A stretch of DNA of 64,000 nucleotides from Cupriavidus pauculus (lineage in GTDB: Bacteria > Pseudomonadota > Gammaproteobacteria > Burkholderiales > Burkholderiaceae). Position 1 is the first letter of the stretch. Each line of letters begins with the position of its first letter. The stretch spans positions 1-64,000 of the forward strand of contig NZ_BPUO01000017.1 of the NCBI RefSeq assembly GCF_022179805.1. Reading direction: 5' to 3'. This document shows positions 50,451-59,093 of this stretch, piece by piece. The notes below the pieces were generated by a model. It made no database searches, was not told the origin of the DNA, and worked only from the letters and a program-made list of their open reading frames with translations. A program made the position numbers and the translations under genes.

Positions 50451-50569
50451 CCCCTCTCCCTTCGGGAGAGGGGCCGGGGGAGAGGGCGCGGCGGTGCAAA
50501 TTGCGACTGGTCAGCAAGCAGAACCGCATGCCCTCACCCCCAACCCCTCTCCCGCGCGCGGGAGAGGGG
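50451..50569. repeat. Composite REP-like element, copy B, between catR and catB
   Basis: Hairpin CCCCTCTCCC-TTCG-GGAGAGGGG, then GGGGGAGAGGG, a spacer with CAAATTGCGAC and GCAAGCAGA, then CCCTCACCCCCAA and a 12-bp hairpin (stem CCCCTCTCCCGC). Same layout as 12484-12607; the spacers match in most positions. Confidence 0.82.
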
Positions 50570-50593
50570 AGCAAAAGCAAAGCAAGTCAAAGC

Positions 50594-50608
50594 ATACCTG
50601 TAGGGTAT
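50594..50608. promoter_or_regulatory. CatR/CatM binding site ATAC-N7-GTAT
   Basis: ATACCTGTAGGGTAT fits the BenM/CatM/CatR consensus (ATAC-N7-GTAT) exactly. It lies 83 bp before the catB start. A lone ATAC at 50654-50657 may be part of a weaker second site. Confidence 0.82.
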
Positions 50609-50690
50609 CAATCGAGACATCTTCGGTCTTGGACGCCAGTGAAGTCAAGGTCCATACTCGGTTCAACAAGTCTTCTTGCATGGAAAAGGT

Positions 50691-51815
50691 ATGACAGCAA
50701 CGATTTCCTCCGTCGAAGCCATCCTGGTCGATCTGCCGACGATCCGGGCCCATCAACTGGCTATGGCCACGATGCAGCAGCAGACGCTGGTGATCGTGCG
50801 GCTGCGCTGCAGCGATGGCGTGGAGGGTATTGGCGAGGCCACCACGATTGGCGGCCTGGCGTATGGCGACGAAAGCCCCGAGGGCATCAAGCTGGCGATC
50901 GATACCTACCTGGCGCCAGCGCTGGTGGGGCAGGACGCCTCGAACGTGCACGGCGCGATGGCGCGGCTGAACAAGGTGGCGCGTGGTAACCGCTTTGCCA
51001 AGTCGGGGCTGGAATCGGCCCTGCTCGATGCGCAGGGCAAGCGCCTGGGCGTGCCGCTGTCCACGCTGCTGGGCGGCGCGGTACGTGACACGCTGCCGGT
51101 GCTCTGGACGCTGGCCAGCGGCGATACCGGCCGCGATATCGAGGAAGCCGAGCGCTACCTGACGGAACGCCGCCACAACACGTTCAAGCTCAAGATCGGC
51201 CGCCGCAGCGTGCGTGATGACGTGGCGCATGTCTCGGCCATCAAGCGTGCGCTGGGGGACCGGGCGCGCGTGACCGTCGACGTCAACCAGGCATGGAACG
51301 AGGCGGAAGCCGCCACGGGCATTGCCATGCTGGAAGCCGCGGGCATCGACCTGATCGAGCAGCCCACCCCGCGCGAGCATCGCACCGCGCTGGCCCGACT
51401 GGCCGCGCGCTTCGTGGTGCCGATCATGGCCGACGAGGCCGTGACCGGCCCCGAGGACGCGATGGAACTGGCGCGCCTGGGCGCGGCCGATGTGTTTGCG
51501 CTCAAGATCGCCAAGTCGGGCGGCATCTTCGGCATGCTGCGCACGGCAGCCGTGGGCGACGCGGCCGGCATTGCACTGTATGGCGGCACGATGCTCGAAG
51601 GCGCCGTGGGCACCATCGCGGCGGCGCACGGCTTCTGCACGCTGCCGCAACTGGCGTGGGGCACGGAACTGTTCGGCCCGCTGCTGGTGAAGGATGACAT
51701 CGTCACCGAGCGCCCCGTGTTCAAGGACTTCGCGCTGCATCTGCCGCAGGGTCCGGGGCTGGGCCTGGACCTCGACGAGGACAAGCTCAAGCACTATCGC
51801 CGCAAGGCGGCCTGA
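50691..51815 (+). CDS. catB: Muconate cycloisomerase
   Basis: This 374-residue enolase-superfamily enzyme has catalytic lysines K167-x-K169 (FKLKIG) and K272 (ALKIAKSGG), metal ligands D197 (VDVNQ), E223 (IEQPTP) and D248 (ADEAVTG). It converts cis,cis-muconate to muconolactone. ATG 50691 follows AAAAGG; a TTG at 50676 is rejected. It is the first gene of a catB-catC-Bug-catD cluster under CatR control. catA (catechol 1,2-dioxygenase) is not in the window. Confidence 0.95.
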   Translation: MTATISSVEAILVDLPTIRAHQLAMATMQQQTLVIVRLRCSDGVEGIGEATTIGGLAYGDESPEGIKLAIDTYLAPALVGQDASNVHGAMARLNKVARGNRFAKSGLESALLDAQGKRLGVPLSTLLGGAVRDTLPVLWTLASGDTGRDIEEAERYLTERRHNTFKLKIGRRSVRDDVAHVSAIKRALGDRARVTVDVNQAWNEAEAATGIAMLEAAGIDLIEQPTPREHRTALARLAARFVVPIMADEAVTGPEDAMELARLGAADVFALKIAKSGGIFGMLRTAAVGDAAGIALYGGTMLEGAVGTIAAAHGFCTLPQLAWGTELFGPLLVKDDIVTERPVFKDFALHLPQGPGLGLDLDEDKLKHYRRKAA

Positions 51816-51848
51816 CCCGATTTCGCAGACACACCGGAGAGATATCCC

Positions 51849-52127
51849 ATGCTGTTCCTCGTCAGGATGGACGTGCAGATTCCGCACGACCTGCCGGCCG
51901 ACAAGGCCGAAGAGATCAAGGCGCGCGAGAAGGCGTATTCGCAGGACCTGCAGCGCCAGGGCAAGTGGCAGGCGCTGTATCGCGTGGTGGGCGAATACGC
52001 CAACTACAGCGTGTTCGACGTGGAAACCAACGACGAACTGCACACGATGCTGTCCAGCCTGCCGCTGTTCCCGTACATGAAGATCCAGGTCACGCCGCTG
52101 GCTCGGCACCCGTCGTCGATCCGCTGA
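51849..52127 (+). CDS. catC: Muconolactone delta-isomerase
   Basis: This 92-residue protein is full length for CatC, which assembles as a decamer. It begins MLFLVRMDVQIPHDLPAD and ends LFPYMKIQVTPLARHPSSIR, both family features. It isomerises muconolactone to 3-oxoadipate enol-lactone. GGAGAG precedes the ATG, and the catB stop is 33 bp upstream. Confidence 0.96.
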   Translation: MLFLVRMDVQIPHDLPADKAEEIKAREKAYSQDLQRQGKWQALYRVVGEYANYSVFDVETNDELHTMLSSLPLFPYMKIQVTPLARHPSSIR

Positions 52128-52170
52128 TCGGCCGCATGAGAAGACGTATTACAAGAAGGAACGGAGACAA

Positions 52171-53163
52171 ATGAAGTCCTTGCTGCAACGGTCGGCGCGC
52201 ATGCCGGCTGCCATCGCCTTTTCCGCATCCATGCTGTTCGCCGCGTCCGCGCCAGCACATGCGGCCTATCCCGACCATCCGATCCGCTGGGTGGTGCCAT
52301 TCCCCGCCGGCGGCGCGATGGACAATATCGCGCGCACGCTTGGCGAAGACATGTCGAAGACGCTCGGCCAGGCCATCGTCGTGGAGAACCGCCCCGGTGC
52401 CGGCGGCAATATCGGCGCCGAAATGGTGGCCCGTTCGCCGGCCGACGGCTATACGCTGATCATCGTGGCCAATGGCATGGCCGTGAACCCGGCGCTGTAC
52501 GGCAAGCTCGGCTACGACCCGGTCAAGGACTTCGCGCCGGTGTCGTTGCTGGCCGTGGTGCCCAACGTATTGGTGGCCAACAAGGCGAAGACGCCGGCCA
52601 AGACCGTGGCGGAGGTGATCGCCAGCGCCAAGGCCAAGCCCGGCAAGTACACCTATGCATCGGCCGGCAACGGCACGTCGATCCATCTGGCCGGCGAACT
52701 GTTCACGTCGATGGCGAAGGTGGACCTGCTGCACATCCCGTACAAAGGATCGGGCCCGGCGATGACCGACCTGCTGGGCGGCCAGGTGGACTACATGTTC
52801 GACAGCATCACGTCGGCCAAGCCCCATATCGACAGCGGCAAGCTGACGCCGATTGCGGTAACCACCAGCAAGCGTTCGTCCGCGTTGCCCAACGTGCCGA
52901 CCGTGGCCGAGGCGGGCGTGCCCGGCTATGAACTGTCGCCGTGGTTTGCCGCGTTCGTGCCCGCCAAGACGCCGCCGGCAATCATCGACACGCTGAACAA
53001 GGCCATGATCGAAGCGCTGAAGAAGCCGTCCGTGCAGCAGCGGCTGGCAGGTATCGGCGCGGAACCGATCGGCAGCACGCCGGCCCAGTTGAAGGACCAT
53101 CTGGCGCGCGAAACGGTCAAATGGGGCGCGCTGATCCGCGAGCGGGGCATCCATGCCGATTGA
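52171..53163 (+). CDS. Bug/TctC-family solute receptor in the cat operon
   Basis: This 330-residue periplasmic receptor has a signal peptide (cleavage at AHAAYP), HPIRWVVPFPAGGAMDNIAR and LLHIPYKGSGPAMTD. It is embedded between catC and catD and overlaps the catD start by 11 bp, so it is surely co-expressed. A role in uptake or sensing of an aromatic acid or muconate-like carboxylate is suggested. No TctAB partner is nearby. Confidence 0.93.
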   Translation: MKSLLQRSARMPAAIAFSASMLFAASAPAHAAYPDHPIRWVVPFPAGGAMDNIARTLGEDMSKTLGQAIVVENRPGAGGNIGAEMVARSPADGYTLIIVANGMAVNPALYGKLGYDPVKDFAPVSLLAVVPNVLVANKAKTPAKTVAEVIASAKAKPGKYTYASAGNGTSIHLAGELFTSMAKVDLLHIPYKGSGPAMTDLLGGQVDYMFDSITSAKPHIDSGKLTPIAVTTSKRSSALPNVPTVAEAGVPGYELSPWFAAFVPAKTPPAIIDTLNKAMIEALKKPSVQQRLAGIGAEPIGSTPAQLKDHLARETVKWGALIRERGIHAD

Positions 53164-53929
53164 ACCGACCCGACAGCTGCACTATGTGATTGAAGGCGAC
53201 GCCGGCAAGCCCTGGCTCGTCATGTCGAACTCGCTCGGGACCACGCTGGAAATGTGGGACCCGCAGATGGCCGCGCTGACACGCCACTACCGCGTATTGC
53301 GCTACGACACGCGCGGCCATGGCCGGTCGGCACTGCCGGCCGCGTCGTTCGGCATGGCGGATCTGGCCGCCGATGTCGTCGCCATCATGGACTATGCCGA
53401 TATCGCGCAGGCGCACTTCTGTGGCCTGTCGATGGGTGGGATGACGGGGATGGTTCTGGCGCGGCACCACGCGGCCCGCTTCGGGCGCTTCGTGCTGGCC
53501 AACACGGCGGCGCTGATCGGCCCAGAGTCGGTCTGGAACACGCGCATCGCCACGGTGGAGCGCGACGGCATGAACGCCATCGTCGACGGCGTGCTGGCGC
53601 GCTGGTTTACCGATCACTACCTGGTGACGCGCCGCGATGAGATGGCGCCGGTGCGGCGGATGCTGGAGACCGCCAGTGCCAAGGGTTACACCGCCAATTG
53701 CGCGGCGGTACGCGATGCGGACCTGCGCGACCTGCTGCCGCGCATCGAGGCGCCTGTGCTGGTGATCGCCGGCGAGCACGACCTGGCGACCACCTCCGCC
53801 CAAGGCCGCGAAGTTGCCGACGGGATTCCCGGCGCCCGCTATCAAGCCCTGCCAGCCGCGCACCTGTCCAACTGGGAACTGCCCGAAGCCTTCGGCAACG
53901 CCGTCATCGGCTTCTTGTCCCACAAGTAA
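53153..53929 (+). CDS. catD: 3-Oxoadipate enol-lactonase
   Basis: This 258-residue alpha/beta-hydrolase has Ser93 in GLSMGG, an acid Asp near AGEHDLAT and His237 in AAHLSNWE. RYDTRGHGRS and SNSLGTTLEMWD match PcaD/CatD. It hydrolyses the enol-lactone to 3-oxoadipate. It overlaps the Bug gene by 11 bp. A single REP-like hairpin lies 20 bp downstream and may protect or end the transcript. Confidence 0.93.
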   Translation: MPIEPTRQLHYVIEGDAGKPWLVMSNSLGTTLEMWDPQMAALTRHYRVLRYDTRGHGRSALPAASFGMADLAADVVAIMDYADIAQAHFCGLSMGGMTGMVLARHHAARFGRFVLANTAALIGPESVWNTRIATVERDGMNAIVDGVLARWFTDHYLVTRRDEMAPVRRMLETASAKGYTANCAAVRDADLRDLLPRIEAPVLVIAGEHDLATTSAQGREVADGIPGARYQALPAAHLSNWELPEAFGNAVIGFLSHK

Positions 53930-53948
53930 TCCCCCCCGGTGGTTTGCG

Positions 53949-53986
53949 CCCCTCTCCCGCAAGCGGGAGAGGGGCGGGGGTGAGGG
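53949..53986. repeat. REP-like palindrome, single copy after catD
   Basis: CCCCTCTCCCGC (53949-53960) and GCGGGAGAGGGG (53963-53974) with loop aa, then CGGGGGTGAGGG. It is in the reverse orientation of the copy at 135. It lies between the convergent catD and chaA genes. Confidence 0.78.
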
Positions 53987-54031
53987 CAAGCGCATCAAAC
54001 CACAACCACGCCCTTTAGCAACGCCCCCAGC

Positions 54032-55114
54032 CTACGGCACCACCGTCAAGAACAAATACGCCGCAAAAATCACCATATGCACCACGCCCTGGAGGATAGT
54101 GGTGCGCCCCATCCCAAGCGTCAGCGACGCGACGATCATCGTCAGGAACAGCAGCACCATTTCCTTGGCGCTCAGCCCAAGCTCCAGCGGTTGTCCGATG
54201 GTGATGAACACCACGGCCACCGTGGGAATGGTCAGGCCGATACTGGCCAGCGCCGACCCCAGTGCCAGGTTCAGGCTGGTCTGGATGCGATCGGATCGCG
54301 CCGCGCGCAGGGCGGCCAGGGCTTCGGGTAGCAACACCAGCGCCGCAATCACCACGCCCACTACGGCGGCCGGCAGGCCCGCATCGGCCACGGCTTTTTC
54401 CACCGACGGCGACAGCAGCTTGGCCAGCGCCACCACGGCCACCAGGCAGACCACCAGCAGCACGCCACTGGCCGTGGCTACGCTTCCCGGGGGCGGCGGC
54501 GCATGCACGCTCTCGTCGCGGCTGCCTTCCACCAGGAAGTAGTCGCGGTGCCGCACCGTCTGCACGAACACGAAGCAGCCATAGAGCAGCAGCGACATCA
54601 CGCCAGAGAACGCCAGTTGCGCGGACGACAGCACGGGGCCCGGCACGGTGCTGGTGAAGTTTGGCAGCACCATCGTCAGCCCCAGTAGCGTGACCAGGAT
54701 GGCCATGGCGGCATTGGCGCCCGGCGCCTGGAACGCCTGCTCTCGGTGGTGCAGGGCGCCCACGAACAGGCAGATCCCCACGATGCCGTTGCAGATGATC
54801 ATCACGGCCGCGAACACGGTGTCGCGCGCCAGGCCGGCTTTTTCAGGGCCGGACGACAGCATCACCGACACGATCAGCGCCACCTCGATCACCGTCACTG
54901 CGATGGCCAGCACCAGCGTGCCGAACGGCTCGCCCACCTTGTGGGCGACCACCTCGGCATGATGCACGGCGGCAAACACCGCACCGGCCAGCGCGATGGC
55001 CATCAGGGCAATGAGCCAGGCTTGACCCGTCACGAAAACGCCCAGGCCGAAGGCGGCCCAGGCAGCCAGCGGAGACCAGATGGTCCAGGCCGGCAGCTTG
55101 TTGGAAGTTGCCAT
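54032..55114 (-). CDS. chaA: Calcium/sodium:proton antiporter
   Basis: This 360-residue inner-membrane protein has about 11 spans in two homologous halves of the CaCA superfamily, with acidic alpha-repeat motifs HKVGEPFGTLVLAIAVTVIE and VLLPEALAALRAARSDRIQT, and a central Pro-rich loop. It exports Ca2+ or Na+ in exchange for H+. AGGGAAC precedes ATG 55114. A small membrane-protein gene may lie upstream on the same strand. Confidence 0.92.
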   Translation of the reverse strand: MATSNKLPAWTIWSPLAAWAAFGLGVFVTGQAWLIALMAIALAGAVFAAVHHAEVVAHKVGEPFGTLVLAIAVTVIEVALIVSVMLSSGPEKAGLARDTVFAAVMIICNGIVGICLFVGALHHREQAFQAPGANAAMAILVTLLGLTMVLPNFTSTVPGPVLSSAQLAFSGVMSLLLYGCFVFVQTVRHRDYFLVEGSRDESVHAPPPPGSVATASGVLLVVCLVAVVALAKLLSPSVEKAVADAGLPAAVVGVVIAALVLLPEALAALRAARSDRIQTSLNLALGSALASIGLTIPTVAVVFITIGQPLELGLSAKEMVLLFLTMIVASLTLGMGRTTILQGVVHMVIFAAYLFLTVVP

Positions 55115-55225
55115 GTTTGTTCCCTTTGTTCTTGTGGCTCACAGGCGCGAGCGTGCACTCCGCGTGGCGCGGGCGCAAGAGGGTCAGGCAACGGAGGTGC
55201 GCCGCAGTTCCCGGCGGCTTGCCAT

Positions 55226-55393
55226 TCAGTCGCGCGTGGCGTCGCTGTCTGGCCGCTTGGCGCCCGGCTGTCGGGGGTCCGGAGGCGACGGTTCGGTGTC
55301 CCGCAGGGCGGGGTGATTTCGGTAGATCCAGCGCGCGGCGACGATGATGACTATCAGAAACGCGACGACGTACCCGACAAAAGAGACTGCATT
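55226..55393 (-). CDS. Putative small membrane protein (55 aa)
   Basis: The minus strand from ATG 55393 encodes one strong membrane span (FVGYVVAFLIVIIVAARWIY) and a Pro/Arg/Asp-rich tail. No good ribosome site is visible. It lies 112 bp before chaA on the same strand. Supported by the membrane segment only. Confidence 0.4.
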   Translation of the reverse strand, partial: NAVSFVGYVVAFLIVIIVAARWIYRNHPALRDTEPSPPDPRQPGAKRPDSDATRD

Positions 55394-55712
55394 CATTGTT
55401 CTGACCCGGTTGTTTCCGGCTCTTTGTCCGGTGGCCGGTCAGTATGGGTGCGGGGGCTTAAGGCGCACACCCTCTCTAGGTGGGGCGTGCATCACCCTAT
55501 TCATACCGCCATCGACTGAAGGGGCAATGTTGATGTCACGGCATTTTGAGTGATCAACATGCGTCACTTTTGGCACTCATGTCGTGCTTCGGCAACACAT
55601 TGTCGTAATAAGCAGACATGGGACGTAACTTTTGCACGCCGGGGTATAAATGCAAACTGTTATCACTTACATTCATGGCCTTTCGTAAGTTTCTAGTTAC
55701 AAGAGGAAGACC
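55394..55712. other. Promoter region of the FecA-like receptor
   Basis: 319 bp, AT-richer than average. TATAAA at 55645-55650 is a possible -10. I could not find a convincing -35 or a good Fur box. No gene seen. Confidence 0.4.
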
Positions 55713-57833
55713 ATGAGTACGAGCCGTCGCGGGTTGTCATCTGCGAATCCCCACTTCGCGCTGTGTGCCACTGCGGTGGCTGTCTCGATGCTGTGCCTGA
55801 CGCCCTTGTCGGCAGCGGCGCAGGACGTGCCGGGGCCGGTGCAGGGCGGCGAGACGGAAAAGATGCTCGAGACGGTGCAGGTAACCGGCAATTGGCTCGG
55901 TACGGGCCTGCAGAACAGCGTGAAGTCCTTCCCGGGCGCACGTACCGTGGTCAACGAGAAGCAGATCGAACAGAGCGGCGCGCAGAGCATTGGCGACGTC
56001 ATGCGCCGCATTCCCGGCGTGCAGGCGACCGACAACTCCGGCACCGCCGGCAGCGCAGTCTCGCTCAACATCGGCGTGCGGGGCCTGACCGGCCGCTACA
56101 CGCCGCGTTCCACGGTGCTGCTGGACGGCATTCCGATGGCGGTGGCGCCTTACGGCCAGCCGCAACTGTCGTTCGCACCGGTGAGCCTGGGCAATATCGA
56201 AACGATCGACGTGGTGCGCAGCGGCGGCGCCGTGCGCTACGGCCCGCAGAACGTGGGCGGCATCATCAACTTCACCACCAAGCCGATTCCGGGCGTGTTC
56301 AGCGGCGAGGCTTCGGTCCGCGAGAACATCTACACCGAGGGCGGTGGCAACAACACCCAGTACAACGCGTTCGTGGGCACCACGCTGGATAGCGGCCTGG
56401 GCATCGCGCTGCTGTATTCGGGCATGACCGGCCGCGAATGGCGCAAGGGCAGCGACGACAACGTCAACGACCTGGCCGTGAAGTTTGCCTACGACATCAC
56501 GCCGACCTCGCAGGTGTACGGCAAGGTGTCGTACTACGACGTCAAGTCGAAGACGCCGGGCGGCCTGAGCGTGGCGCAGTACAACGCCGATCCGTTCCAG
56601 AACACGCGCCCCAACGACTACTGGAGCGGCAACCGCTACGGCTTCGACCTGGGCTACGTGAACACGATTTCCGCGAACCAGGAATTCGAGATCCGCACGT
56701 TCTTCAACGAGAGCTATCGCCAGAGCACGCTGCAGCAGAGCGCCACCGTGATCGCGCACCAGCCGCGCAACTACACCACGTTCGGTATCGAGCCGCGCTA
56801 CACGCAGCGCTTTGGCGTCGGCCCGACCACGCATGACGTGACCGTGGGCTACCGCTACATCCGCGAGCGCGGCGACGACAACACCTTCAACACGAACCGC
56901 GTGACCGGCGTGAACGGCCCGACCACCACGTTCGACAACGCCACCGATGCGCACGCCGTCTACATCGACGACCGCATCGCATACGGCAACTGGCGCATCG
57001 TGCCGGGCGTGCGTTTCGAGCATATCGACACCACGCGCCAGCAGCGCAACACCACCACGCAGTGGGACAGCCTGAACAACAAGGCGCTGCCGTCGATCAA
57101 CGTCTCGTACCTGATGAGCAGCGCGTGGACGGTGTTTGCCGACTACAGCACGTCGTTCGGCCCGGTGCAGAACACGCAACTCAACTCGCAGTCGCCGAGC
57201 AACCCGCTGCAGCCTGAAGTGGCCAAGACGTTCGAAGTGGGTACGCGCTGGACCGACAACTACATCAAGGGCGAGCTGACCGCGTTCAAGATCAAGTTCG
57301 ACAACCAGATCCTGCAGGTGCCGGGCCTGTTCCCGGCCACGTTCCAGAACATCGGCGCGACCGACCACGACGGCGTGGAAGCGGCCATCGACTACACGTT
57401 CGACCGCAGCAGCATGCTGGGTGGCCTGAACCTGTACGCCAACTACACGTACACGCGCGCCATCCAGAAGTCGGGCATCACGTCGGGCAACGACGTGCCG
57501 TTCTACTCGCGCAACACCGACACCATCGGCGCGCGCTACGACTGGCGTAGCTGGACGTTCAACGTCTCGACCACGCACCAGAGCAAGCAGTACGCCGACC
57601 TGGCCAACACGGTGCAGGAATCGGCTGACGGCAGCAACGGCCTGATCCCGGGCTTCCGCACCTGGAACATCCAGGCCATGTTCAAGCTGCCGCAACGCAA
57701 GAACACCGACATCACGATCGGCATCAACAACCTGTTCGACAAGCGTTACTACACGCGTACCACCGACAGCAACGCCGGCCGCCTGGTCGGCGCGCCGCGC
57801 ATGGTGTACGTGCAGGCCCGCGCAGCGTTCTAA
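55713..57833 (+). CDS. TonB-dependent outer-membrane receptor, FecA-like
   Basis: This 706-residue receptor has a signal peptide (cleavage about SAAAQD, residue 36), a plug domain (about 70-185, VVNEKQIEQSGAQSIGDVMR, then NIETIDVVRSGGAVRYGP) and a 22-strand barrel ending in ARAAF with terminal Phe. It lacks the N-terminal STN signalling domain. It resembles ferric-citrate or other ferric-siderophore receptors. AGAGGAAG precedes ATG 55713. No transporter genes are adjacent, so it uses TonB and ABC parts encoded elsewhere. Confidence 0.9.
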   Translation: MSTSRRGLSSANPHFALCATAVAVSMLCLTPLSAAAQDVPGPVQGGETEKMLETVQVTGNWLGTGLQNSVKSFPGARTVVNEKQIEQSGAQSIGDVMRRIPGVQATDNSGTAGSAVSLNIGVRGLTGRYTPRSTVLLDGIPMAVAPYGQPQLSFAPVSLGNIETIDVVRSGGAVRYGPQNVGGIINFTTKPIPGVFSGEASVRENIYTEGGGNNTQYNAFVGTTLDSGLGIALLYSGMTGREWRKGSDDNVNDLAVKFAYDITPTSQVYGKVSYYDVKSKTPGGLSVAQYNADPFQNTRPNDYWSGNRYGFDLGYVNTISANQEFEIRTFFNESYRQSTLQQSATVIAHQPRNYTTFGIEPRYTQRFGVGPTTHDVTVGYRYIRERGDDNTFNTNRVTGVNGPTTTFDNATDAHAVYIDDRIAYGNWRIVPGVRFEHIDTTRQQRNTTTQWDSLNNKALPSINVSYLMSSAWTVFADYSTSFGPVQNTQLNSQSPSNPLQPEVAKTFEVGTRWTDNYIKGELTAFKIKFDNQILQVPGLFPATFQNIGATDHDGVEAAIDYTFDRSSMLGGLNLYANYTYTRAIQKSGITSGNDVPFYSRNTDTIGARYDWRSWTFNVSTTHQSKQYADLANTVQESADGSNGLIPGFRTWNIQAMFKLPQRKNTDITIGINNLFDKRYYTRTTDSNAGRLVGAPRMVYVQARAAF

Positions 57834-58152
57834 GCGTCGTCGCGGTTCCGCCGTTCGACCCGGTCGGACGGCGGCAGCCCGCTTGTCGCCCCGTGCGGCG
57901 GCAGTGGGCCTCCCTTCATCACCAGCCGATCCGCCGGCATCTGGCGTGGCATCGTCCTGGTCACCTTCGGGGTCGTGGTACACCTGCCACGCATCCCAAT
58001 CCCCCTCGGCAAGATCCCCGCACCGCGCTTTTCGACGGTGGCATACGCCCTTCCAGGAACGTTCAAGATAGCGAAACAGTTATCGCAGGCGCAGAGTCGG
58101 ACTTGCTAGTGTCAATGGCACCGACAACCTGATGGCCCTGGCGCCTCCGCCC

Positions 58153-59025
58153 ATGACGACAAGTCCTGCGTTCGACACTCTCCAGTACAACGTGGCGGAT
58201 GGAATCGCCACCATCACGCTGCATCGCCCTGACAAGATGAACGCCTTCAATTTCCAGATGGCGGACGAGTTGATCGCGGCGTTCGACGCGACCGATGCAG
58301 ACGATGCGGTGCGCGCAGTCATCGTGACCGGCGCCGGCAAGGCCTTCTGTGCAGGCGCCGACCTCTCGACACGCGGTGCGACGTTTGACTACGAGAAGCG
58401 CTACGGCACCGAGGCCGGAACCGTGCGGCGCGACAACGGCGGCCGCGTCACCACCCGAATCTTCCGCAGCCTGAAGCCGGTCATCGGCGCCATCAACGGC
58501 GCAGCCGTGGGCGTGGGCGTGACGATGCAACTGCCGATGGATATCCGCATGGCGTCGACCTCGGCGAAGTTCGGCCTGGTCTTCGCGCGCCGGGGCATTA
58601 CGCCCGAGGCGGCGTCGTCATGGTTCCTGCCTCGCGTGGTGGGCATCTCCACCGCGCTCGAATGGTGTTTGTCGGGGCGCGTGTTTTCCGCTGAAGAGGC
58701 GCTGGAGCGCGGCCTGGTGCGATCACTGCATGCGCCAGACGAACTGCTGCCGGCCGCGCAAGCCCTGGCGCGGGAAATTGCCGACAACGCGGCGCCGGTA
58801 TCGGTTGCGATGGCGCGTCAGATGATCTGGCGAATGGCCGGCGCTGCCCATCCGATGGACGCGCACAAGATCGACAGCCGGGCACTGCAATCGCGCGGCC
58901 GCTCGGACGATGCGAAGGAGGGCATCGCGAGCTTTCTGGACAAGCGACCAGCCGCGTTCGTCGACCGCGTATCGACGGATATGCCGGACTTCTTCGACTG
59001 GCACGGGGAGCCGCCCTTCGAATAA
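58153..59025 (+). CDS. Enoyl-CoA hydratase/isomerase family protein
   Basis: This 290-residue crotonase-fold protein has HRPDKMNAFNFQM, the CoA-site AGKAFCAGADLS and an oxyanion-forming AINGAAVGVGVTM. The catalytic Glu seen in many hydratases corresponds to RRGITPEAAS. ATG 58153 is preferred, 58132 possible; neither has a clear ribosome site. It is followed by a Bug receptor (69 bp) and a CoA-transferase (24 bp further), all on plus, so a small carboxylate catabolic operon. Confidence 0.88.
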   Translation: MTTSPAFDTLQYNVADGIATITLHRPDKMNAFNFQMADELIAAFDATDADDAVRAVIVTGAGKAFCAGADLSTRGATFDYEKRYGTEAGTVRRDNGGRVTTRIFRSLKPVIGAINGAAVGVGVTMQLPMDIRMASTSAKFGLVFARRGITPEAASSWFLPRVVGISTALEWCLSGRVFSAEEALERGLVRSLHAPDELLPAAQALAREIADNAAPVSVAMARQMIWRMAGAAHPMDAHKIDSRALQSRGRSDDAKEGIASFLDKRPAAFVDRVSTDMPDFFDWHGEPPFE

Positions 59026-59093
59026 GCGCTTCCGCCCGAAACCACGGCAATTACCTCAGACACAAGTCAACAAGACAAGACAGGAGGCAGAGG

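Noticed and set aside
55640..55690. Fur box before the FecA-like receptor
   Set aside because: The AT-rich stretch matches the 19-bp consensus poorly.
55737..57983. 748-residue open frame opposite the FecA-like receptor
   Set aside because: Same reason: no domain, biased composition, the sense gene is clear.
57834..58131. Possible small gene between the FecA-like receptor and the hydratase
   Set aside because: Several frames are open, but none has a ribosome site, a known domain or a consistent membrane profile.
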